Shown: piece by piece, positions 56,217 to 64,000 of the stretch
Layout: every line of letters begins with the position of its first letter
Numbering within the stretch: position 1 is the stretch's first letter
NCBI GenBank assembly: GCA_964019695.1
Contig: CAXHUL010000229.1
Span: 1-64,000, forward strand
Direction of reading: 5' to 3'
DNA: 64,000 nucleotides
Origin: Loripinus fragilis
Lineage: Eukaryota; Mollusca; Bivalvia; Lucinida; Lucinidae
Program-made: the position numbers and the translations under genes
Notes under the pieces: generated by a model
Database searches by the model: none
What the model saw: only the letters and a program-made list of their open reading frames with translations
Told to the model about the DNA's origin: nothing

Positions 56217-57114
56217 GTGGGACTGTTTTGTTTGCACATGCTCTTGAGTACTCTTTGGTTCCAGCACTCATAGAGAAAATGAATTAAAATCTTATGAAAA
56301 GAAAAGTTAATGCAATTTTAAAACGGAGGCATAAAAATTGATTTCTCTTCCTTATTATCAGTTGAAGTTATTATAGCTGTAAAATAAAGCCTTGAGATTG
56401 TCAGCGATATACAAAAGAACATTGGTAGCAATATGGCAACTGCCGCCATAACCTTTTGACGCCTAGAGAACTAATTTGCAGCCTCTTTCTTCATCTGCTA
56501 GCATTGAAAGTTCCCACAGATTAAAAGGGATGAATTGATGAAATGGCTGCACAGATTATCATGCGAACAGATTATAGGGGTGGTCAGAAAAACCAACTGA
56601 GTGAGATAGTTACAGCCATCTTGGTGGGATAGTGAATTATCAGAGATCCAAAGCACTGGAATCAAACATCTATGAACAACTTAGTTTAAACATATACTGA
56701 CCCACACTTCTAATGCAAAATGTTTAATGAGTATAAATTAATTTAGAAACCTAGATCTTGTCGAAATTAGTGTACCATTCAGAGGTTATGGCAGACTTTC
56801 ACTCAATCAGGTGATGATTTAGAATGAATGATTGACTGAAAAAGTTACCTGCTTTCATATTCATAAATGATTGTTCTGTCTTTTGGTAAAATTGTGTTAC
56901 AATTGATAAAAATATATATATAATAAAATATTTAAGATTCAGTCTGATTTTGCATTGGAAGTGTGGATCAGTATTATTTTATTTCAACTTGTTGATACAT
57001 ACAATTTTCAGAATGCCTAAGGATGAAGGTCTTAAATGATGAAAAATATTTCATGGTAAAAGGTCTCATTTCTGATCATTTTTTTTTTAAAAAAAATCTC
57101 CATAACAGGTTTTG
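56217..57114. other. No recognisable feature
   Basis: AT-rich, no repeats shared with the rest of the window and no coding signal. Confidence 0.4.
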
Positions 57115-57309
57115 TGGGTAGTGGCTCAGTGGTAGAGTGCTTGACTCGAGACTGACGGGCTGAGGGTTCGACTCATCAGCGTCACTGGGTTGCGTCCTTG
57201 AGCAAGACACATTAATCCTAGCTTAGTACTGGTTCAACCCAGGAAGACCTGTCCCTACATAACTGAAAGATTGTTGATGGGACGTAAAGAATCAAATCAA
57301 ACAAACAAT
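57115..57309 (+). repeat. tRNA-derived SINE, family A
   Basis: A box TGGCTCAGTGG at 57122, B box GGGTTCGACTC, standard body and tail (GGGACGTAAAGAATCAAATC). No clean target duplication could be fixed. Confidence 0.9.
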
Positions 57310-57530
57310 CAAATGACCTAATGCTTTATGACACTTCATTTGCATTTCAAAACACAAATCCTGAGTAGAAGAGAAAAACTATCATATTATTTCTGAGAAA
57401 ATAGATGTCTCCCATCACAAATGCTCAGATTAGACCTTTTTAGTAATGCTGTGACCTTGAAAATTAAAGCAAGGTCACCAACACCTAATAAAGTCTTTAT
57501 CATGCACCAATGTTACAGCCTTTGGTTCAA

Positions 57531-57790
57531 ATCCCCCACCAGTTTATGATATATCTTGCACACAAGTCAACTTCATGCCAATGCAGACACCAATGGTATC
57601 CGCACCAAAAACAATAATTATGTTCTTTTCTCCTGCGGTAGGGGACATAAATAATACCAGTGTGATTGTCTGTCCCCGGTAAAACTGACTGGGGGAAATT
57701 CCTGCCCATTACACCAGTACAAGGATCATCATCATAGAACATGTTTGGCTTCTCTGGAGCAATGGTAAATGTGTTCTTTAACCAGCCTGA
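57531..57790 (-). CDS. Weak candidate exon of unknown gene
   Basis: The minus-strand frame reads GWLKNTFTIAPEKPNMFYDD, then PCTGVMGRNFPQSVLPGTDN and HTGIIYVPYRRR. Its composition is unlike the low-complexity chance frames elsewhere. Just upstream (toward higher coordinates) is a plausible splice acceptor: CTAAC about 30 nt before ATTTGTCCAG. No strong donor is present; CTG|GTGGGG near 57538 is the best. A second frame over the 3' part reads EKNIIIVFGADTIGVCIG, so a frameshift or a different exon end is possible. I do not recognise the family and cannot exclude a transposon remnant or chance. Confidence 0.25.
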
Positions 57791-58144
57791 ACTGGACAAA
57801 TTAAATTAAGTCAAATCCCAGTTAGAACAGCAAGGTAACATGAAACAGAAGGAACAAACAAGGATTATAAAAACAATAAAACTCCAGGAGATGTATAGTA
57901 AGCTCTTAAAGAAGCACAGCATTTTTTTGGTTTTTGTTTAAATTACCTGCATATTGGCATATTGAAAACCAGAACACATTCCATATAAACTGCAAAGCCC
58001 CTCTTTATCACAGATACCGTGAACAAAAAATAAGCTAGGTTGTAATATCACGTTTGAATATGACAACTGAATACAACACCATTTCTCTACATTGGACACA
58101 TAAACATAGTATTCATTTGAAGTATCTCAATGGTTCTAAAAATG

Positions 58145-58370
58145 CTATTCCAACAAGGATGAGTTAAGGTTTTTCTGTCAGTATGTTTACACAATTAAAG
58201 TATGGCATATAACTAGAGGGTTCTACTAAACCATTCTTATATAATATGATTAACAGGTTCCACAGCACCATTTGATAAAGGATGGTATATGGCTCTATAA
58301 CCAAAAGGTTCCATTGCCCCATTCCAACAAGGGTGGTGCAAGGCTGTTGAATCAAAAGGTTCTGCTGTTA
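58145..58370 (-). repeat. Degenerate tandem repeat, ~60-bp unit
   Basis: Phrases AAGGTTCCATTGCCCCATTC, AACAGGTTCCACAGCACCAT and AAAAGGTTCTGCTG recur with CCAACAAGG and GGTATATGGC between. Small minus-strand frames follow the unit. Confidence 0.65.
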
Positions 58371-58971
58371 GGCTGACAAAACGGAGGCAACCTACAAGCT
58401 TAACATCATATTGTTTCTCTGACAAAAATGATAAATTCTCTTTGAAATAGTGTATTGCATGCCTGTTTAGATATGCTTTTAATATATACTTACTATATTT
58501 TTATACCTAATATTTTCAAGAGGCATTAATAAAAATAAATCTCTAGAATTCCCTCTTATTTCAATGTTGTGGTTTTGAACATTTTGTGCATGATGAATAA
58601 AATTTCCATATGAGTATAGTCAATGACAAAAACCCGTATAAGCCAGAACTTCTTTCTCAAAGCCTATGTGGGTGCATTAAACTTGGCATAGAGTGTGCGC
58701 TCCATACGTCATAGGTGGGAGGCTGCACTACGCCATCAATAGTAGTACTATGTACACAGTCATAGGGAGATGCCCATTGGCTGATAAGCATCTGCTATAG
58801 ATTTTTTATAGGTGCTCTCCCTCAAAATGAGATACCCTTTCTTAACTGTATAGCTGATATTTTACCACAAGCTATTTCCTAATTTAATCCTTCATTTAAT
58901 AGTATTCTAGATTGATTTTTATGGAACTAAGAAGTGGTGCAATTGAAAATGTTAGCATGTTGTACTTTTAG
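58371..58971. other. No recognisable feature
   Basis: AT-rich, with no TIR pair or coding signal recognised. Confidence 0.4.
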
Positions 58972-59194
58972 CCTTTTACTCCATAATAACGCCTTTTGAC
59001 GCATTTGAATAATCATGTATTAAAAAATATTATGGAAAATGGAGCATTTGCTCTTTTGGAGCAAATGCTTCAGTTTCCATAATATTTTTGAAAGTATGCA
59101 AAACTTAATTTTAATTTATTTTTTATATTTTTTTCACTGTTGTCTAAAAATAGAAAATGATGTCATGATCTAAAAATAGCCTATGGAGTAAAGG
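58972..59194. repeat. 223-bp MITE, CCTTTTACTCCATA TIRs, palindromic core
   Basis: CCTTTTACTCCATA and TATGGAGTAAAGG are the ends. AATATTATGGAAAATGGAGC, ATTTGCTC and GAGCAAAT pair in the middle with TTCCATAATATT. GTTAA follows the right end. Confidence 0.85.
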
Positions 59195-59919
59195 GTTAAT
59201 GTGATAAACCATCCAACTGGGAGGATTCTGTAATTATAAAAGGGCTAAATCTGTTCAAACCTTTTCTAAGCCATTGTTGACATAGCATCCCAGGAAACTC
59301 TGAGAGATGAAACACCATTAGGTTGGAAAATGGCATCGGAATTTAACAATTATGTCACTCAGACAACAAGTAATTACTTAACATACTTAGAGCACTCATC
59401 AAATTATTTGTGGAGAAAAAAGCTTTTTAACAAAGAGGTAAGACAAAATCTTCTTGATTTATTTCAGTTTTGTTAATATGGTCACTGCTGTTTGTCCATC
59501 TGAGTATTAACCCATTTTAGCCGAGTGAAATTTTCCACTCCTATCCATTGGCCCAGTCCATTTTCCTTTTAAGGGTTGTAGGGTGGTATTTTTCATCTTT
59601 ATTCAAATTTTATAAGAAACTTCTGTAGGCAAACAGTAGAGAACGTTTTGGGGCATCTGATCTGGTTTTGCACTGTTTACCAAGTCCCACAAAAAGGACG
59701 CTAGGGTTATTTGGGTTTAACCATTGTATACTGGAAACTTGAACATAGGTATTGGACAAACAGTGAATACTTAGATAAAATGCCACAGGAAGCAGCATTT
59801 CATCATGGTCTGCACTGTTTGTAATAAGACATAAATGATCTTTAGCGACATAAATATGAATAATTGTTATTGTATATGAAACCATTGAAATTGCTGTGTA
59901 ATTTTGGCATGATTTTTTG

Positions 59920-60097
59920 GCATTATTCTGCTGATTTTCTTTTTTCGAAATGATCTATACAAAAAATTCTTTCAGGAATATGATCACAGTTTGGATCCAA
60001 ATCAGGGCTGGCATTTTTCCAGGCCTGATCTGGGTCTAAAAATGTTTGCAAAGCTTGCATACAACAAGACGTCACCAGGCAGCATCTTAAGAGTTAA
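59920..60097 (+). repeat. 'GATCAGG' MITE family copy
   Basis: TTCTGCTGATTTTC, TTCTTTCAGGAATATGATCA, CCAGGCCTGATCTGGGTC and TCTTAAGAGTTAA. The TTAA end is kept on the right. Confidence 0.78.
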
Positions 60098-60181
60098 TTA
60101 ATGATTAATTGGAAAATGTGTGGATCCTGATCACCTGGATCCTGAAGAATATACCTCATTTTTAACAATATACATACACAG

Positions 60182-61266
60182 GGTATATAGACGCAAAAAA
60201 GCCTATCCATGAAAAACTGCTTTTCCTGAGCCCTATCCGCTCCAGAAAAGGAGCCTATCAGCCAAAAACAAGACATGGGGAGAGGAGATACTTTAAATCT
60301 GGGCCAATATTAGATTATTTACGATGTAAGTAACATAAAATCAAATGCCACGGGACTTTTAAGTCTCTGACTTGATGGATTTTGAAACATATGATGAGGC
60401 TGAAATCAAGTCACGTCTACAAAGTTAAACAGAAAATGACTGCTCTGTTTTCGGCGATTTAGTTTGCTTTGGAAAATGAAGCAAAACTAAACAATTCAGT
60501 CAATTTTGCAGGCCTACACCACAGCAGAAAATGTTTTATGTTCCACCCCCTTACTTAAAGCATCTGGTTTGCTTTTAAAATTGGTTTTTCATAGAAAAGA
60601 AGCGTCATGTTTGAAAACAAGACTGCTAAGGAGCCTATACGTCGAGAGAAAAATTACCATTTTGTGGCACATGATAATGAGCCGTACCCATGCCACAGGA
60701 GCCTATATGTTTTCAACTAAGTGCCATGGCAGCCTATAGGTTATAAAAGTAAGAAATAGCATATAGGATCCATAGCCAGTAGCCATATAGGCTCCTTAGC
60801 CAAAGACAAATAGGATCCTTAGACAGATTATTTTCTTTTCCATGCCATTTATAGAGAGAATAGCGTATAATTCGGTCTGTGAAATGCATATTAGTCATTT
60901 TCCACATAAATTATTTACAAAATACCCCAAAACAATTTCGAGAACAGCCCAAACTGTTCAAAAAAGTTTGTTTTCTATGTTGTGTTATCGTCTGTGGACG
61001 TCGCCGCAATGAAGAGTGTGTCACATTATAAAAAATCTGCATCAACAACGAACGTGTGGCTGTTTGATTTTTGTCTTATAGCTTCTCTGTTGTTCCGTTG
61101 CATTGCCCTTTTCTTCATGTAGTTAATGGAACTTGTTATTTTACCTACCTTTTGATGTCACTGTCTATCGCTAAGCTTGTTTTTAGCTGATATGCTCCTT
61201 TTCTGGAGCGGATAGGGCTCAGGGAAAGCAGTTTTTAACCGATAGGCTCCTTTGCGTCTATATACC
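60182..61266. mobile_element. 1.1-kb TIR element with reiterated AGGAGCCTAT motif
   Basis: Left GGTATATAGACGCAAAAAAG and right CTTTGCGTCTATATACC are inverted. Similarity continues through CCTGAGCCCTATCCGCTCC and AGAAAAGGAGC for about 90 bp per side. Inside, AGGAGCCTAT or close variants (GGAGCCTATA, TATAGGCTCCTTA, GGCAGCCTATAGG) occur at about 60246, 60630, 60700, 60727, 60785 and again in the right arm, in both orientations. Such subterminal arrays are typical transposase-binding architecture (hAT, P, CACTA types). No transposase is encoded. Confidence 0.82.
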
Positions 61267-62239
61267 GTGATACATGGGGTCAAACTTTGACAGGCTTTTT
61301 TAGTTGATGAGGGGAAGGAGTATCCAAATACCACCAAAAGCGGGCCATCATCAGCGAAATGCCATTTAAATGGCGTTTGGCTGGCAGGCAGATGATGGCC
61401 AAACATTGAAAATAGTAAATGAGTATGATCAGGAAACACCACAATCACAAACTGCAGACAACCCCGTGGCACCGCGAGGAAGAGCCGCTCAACCACCACG
61501 AGACACCAGGAAGACAAATTAAGCAAAGCAATCAGCTCTCTCTTCCCCATCAAGATGATTACAATACTAAAATGGACATAAAGTAACGTACAACAAAACA
61601 TAGAACAATTACAGACTCCCACAATGGGAGTAACAATAAACAAAAAGTGAATAACAACAGAACCACCGCCTTAGAACGGACAGCAGCCTAAGCCACCGGG
61701 GGGGCTTAAATGCATTTTACTGGTACCAAATCTTCGCCCTAGATTCTGCTGTTGTTGAAGTACAAGAAATGTTCAGCTCGCATGGAGGCCATCTAACTAA
61801 TGCAATGTATCATCATGGAAAACACTCTAATCAAATTAACACTCCATGATGAAACAAAGAAAAAGGGCTCATGACTCACAGATAGTCAGAGCTAAAGAAA
61901 ACCTCAAGTTGAGCCACTGTGGGTCCAGCTACAGATAAGCATCAGGCACCAACCCACCGATTAAAGCTGGCTGTTTTCAGGGGATCTAGACCAGCATTGC
62001 TAAGAAACCCTATATTTTCATGATTTTCCAGGGGGAGTCCTGACCCCCGCCCCCCCCCCCCCTCTGGATTCGCAAATATATCAGGTCTTGGCAGTACAAG
62101 GGTTAATTTTTGCTGGAATCAAATGTCGTCCATCTTCATACTTCTTTTCATCAGACATACAATCAAGAAACTCAGCAGTGCATTTGGCAGAATATATTGT
62201 TTGCTGTTCAGACAAGATAGATGGTTTCTCAAACCCTTA
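61267..62239. other. No recognisable gene
   Basis: The 161-codon minus frame at 61158-61643 overlaps the right arm of the preceding TIR element and has no domain. A poly-C tract lies near 62048-62060. Confidence 0.4.
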
Positions 62240-62439
62240 TCTTTTTTGCATGCTGGGTAATTTTTCCTTGTCTGCTGATTTTTTCAAAATTAACTTTTTC
62301 GAAAAAATTCTTTCAGGAATACCATCAGAGTGTCAAATGGTTTGGATCAAGACCAGGACCGACGTTCTGTCGGTCCTGATCTGAATCAAAACTGTTTGTA
62401 AAGCTTACCATCGGAAGATACTAAAAGGCAAAGAGTTAA
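62240..62439 (+). repeat. 'GATCAGG' MITE family, reference copy
   Basis: TTTTTTGCATGCTGGGTAAT, AAATTAACTTTTTCGAAAAA, TTTCAGGAATACCATCAGAG, central perfect palindrome AGGACCGACGTTCTGTCGGT-CCT, then GTTTGTAAAGC and AAAGGCAAAGAGTTAA. It gives the clearest view of the family's order and right end. Confidence 0.88.
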
Positions 62440-62759
62440 ACAATTCAACCTACTAATCATACTAATCATACAATCATGTAACCATGTATTTTGTCCATCA
62501 CAAACTCTATTTCAGTGTAGTATCAGCTGTTTTTTTTCTGAAAAAAGATATCTTGCACAGTTAAGAACTGCATATAACATTTTTTTAGTCTAAAAAACAA
62601 CAAGAAGGCATCTAAATGGCGTCATAAAGATTATGAATCTCTTCAGATATAAAACATAATAAATACAGACATCATTTGTAAGTTTCTGAAATGACAAAGC
62701 AGATTTCTCAACACAAATTTTGAGCATAAAATTCTTAATATTGTCTTTCCCATCAGTTT

Positions 62760-62860
62760 TAACATATGTTTTGGGTGCTCAAAAGAACCGTCTCATCGTT
62801 TTGGTTGAGAAATAAGAAAATTAGTTTTTTTTGTTACACACTCTTAATTTACGCCCTGTT
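62760..62860. repeat. GGGTGCTCAAAAGAA palindromic family, partial
   Basis: CATATGTTTTGGGTGCTCAA and AAGAACCGTCTCATC, then TTTTGGTTGAGAAATAAGAA, match the arms around 50610-50690, with the centre deleted. Confidence 0.7.
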
Positions 62861-62897
62861 TCTCTTATAAACAAACTTGTTGCTAATAAAATCTTCC

Positions 62898-63062
62898 TTA
62901 ACTCTTTCCTTGCTAACGGCAACTTTTGTCGTCTTCTGATAACCTTTGCAAACTGTTTGGATCCAGATCAGGACTGACAGAACATATGTCCTGATCTAGT
63001 TCCAAACCATTTGCTACTCTGTTAGTGTTCCTGAAAGAAATTTTTGAAAAGTTAATTTTGAA
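62898..63062 (-). repeat. 'GATCAGG' MITE family copy with TTAA left end
   Basis: TTAACTCTTTCCTTGCTAAC, TGATAACCTTTGCAAACTGT, central GGACTGACAGAACATATGTC with CCTGATCTAG, and TTTTTGAAAAGTTAATTTTG. The tail beyond is cut. Confidence 0.82.
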
Positions 63063-63405
63063 AGCAGAGGACCTTAGGTCCTGAAGGGCTCACCTGACAT
63101 TGTCAGCCACAAGAAATGTAGATGACCTTAATTATAAGGCTTATACAATTTCATGATCATCACTTGAACAAATTTTGTAAGGATAAGACATACCAAGACC
63201 AAAGGTGATTGGCCCATTAGTTTCAGAGACGAAGGTGACCAAACATAGTATGGAAGACATTTTGACCATGTGACATGGACAATAGTCATAATTATTTAAG
63301 GATGTCTAATCCAAAGCATGTTCCACATGAATTTCAACTTCAATTGACCCTCTGATTTATGGAAAAAAAAATATATTTGCATTGGCGTAGCTCCCATTAC
63401 GCAGT

Positions 63406-63645
63406 TACGCATATGCTAAATAAAAATAGTAACAATCAACAGAGGTCACCTAATGTGGTAAAAGTGGTTATCCATACCATAAGGAACTCCTCTTAAAGGA
63501 AAGAATTTGCTTCCTCTGGGAGCAAATTCTTTCCTTTCAGAGAAGTTCCCATTTTGAAAAGGGATGCAATTGAAGAGAATCGCTGCTTGATCCAGTGGTC
63601 TCCCTTTGATGTGTGCAACTTCTCCAGCATTCTGGCTACCCAAAA
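63406..63645 (+). repeat. Repeat with GAATTTGC hairpin, copy 2
   Basis: Direct partner of 34094-34330. The centre (AAGGAAAGAATTTGCTTCC / GGGAGCAAATTCTTTCCTTT) pairs over about 18 bp, better than in copy 1. Confidence 0.8.
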
Positions 63646-63829
63646 ATTTGCAATCTAATTTGAGCTACCTTGGCTGAAAGGTCAATCTGACCTTTTGTGG
63701 TTACCAGAAGTCATTATCTCATTTATATATTTTAGTTTAAATATATCAAGTAAGTATAATGACTTAAGCTTCAACAGTTATTAAACAAATAATCTTTTCA
63801 AGGTTTTTTATTGTAATCACACTGTCAGT

Positions 63830-64000
63830 CCGCAGTGCCCTGTCCGTCCTTCCTGCTTTTTGTCCACTGAATATCTCCTATATTCTTTAAGGTAGGAATC
63901 CAAAATTTGGTGCGTAGATGCATCTTGGGATGGAGGAATGTCGCCTAACATTTTCAGGGCACTGTGACCTTGACCTTGACCTCTGACCTAGTTTATAGAA
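63830..64000. repeat. Possible start of a further dispersed repeat
   Basis: The tract GTGACCTTGACCTTGACCTC resembles simple-repeat-bearing dispersed repeats common in molluscs. The window ends before it can be delimited. Confidence 0.3.

Noticed and set aside
61158..61643. 161-codon minus-strand frame
   Set aside because: It overlaps the right arm of the 1.1-kb TIR element, lacks any recognisable domain and has no splice context.

Overview
This window reads as non-genic, repeat-dense DNA from an animal nuclear genome, most likely a bivalve mollusc. The species cannot be fixed from the sequence. The clade guess rests on the style of the repeats: tRNA-headed SINEs, many TIR-bearing MITEs, an RTE-type LINE with an inserted zinc finger, and a DIRS-like element. 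There is no operon, rRNA, free-standing tRNA or convincing intact host gene. Almost every open frame is a chance frame, a minisatellite frame or a transposon remnant.

Layout. 1-8.4 kb: MITEs of four recurring families, one SINE, and an 821-bp Tc1/mariner-type element that carries only the DNA-binding part of a transposase. 8.8-32.5 kb: the most unusual block. Two nearly identical 168-bp inverted repeats face each other 23.7 kb apart. Inside the left one lie a basic gag-like region and a frame-broken DIRS-like reverse transcriptase/RNase H (9.3-12.7 kb). Nested within this is a second unit (13.889-30.731 kb) whose 84-bp start and 65-bp end are shared exactly with a 638-bp unit lying directly next to it (30.728-31.365 kb). 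The long unit holds two minisatellite arrays, of 80-bp units at 16.0-17.7 kb and 66-bp units at 18.4-20.7 kb, in a strongly G+T-rich top strand.

33-40 kb: more MITEs, then a 5'-truncated RTE-like LINE (37.26-38.84 kb) with YAND in place of YADD, one in-frame stop and a complete C4HC3 (PHD-type) finger between the RT palm and the C-terminal region. Several SINEs follow with clear target-site duplications. 40.9-47.8 kb: tandem repeats, a very clean hairpin, and a 4-kb inverted-repeat element with an internal minisatellite and clusters of an AAGATGGC motif. 48-64 kb: nested SINEs (two unrelated SINEs in the same 10-bp target), numerous palindromic MITEs, a 1.1-kb TIR element full of an AGGAGCCTAT motif, and one weak candidate exon on the minus strand at 57.5-57.8 kb.

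How it fits together. This is a layered insertion record rather than a pathway. MITEs are hosts for SINEs (39.0, 39.4, 48.1-48.5 kb) and a minisatellite is the host at 45.9 kb. The DIRS-like block hosts the 16.8-kb and 638-bp units. The autonomous-type proteins seen (LINE RT, DIRS RT/RNase H, Tc1 transposase fragment) are all broken here, so any mobility of these copies would depend on enzymes encoded elsewhere.
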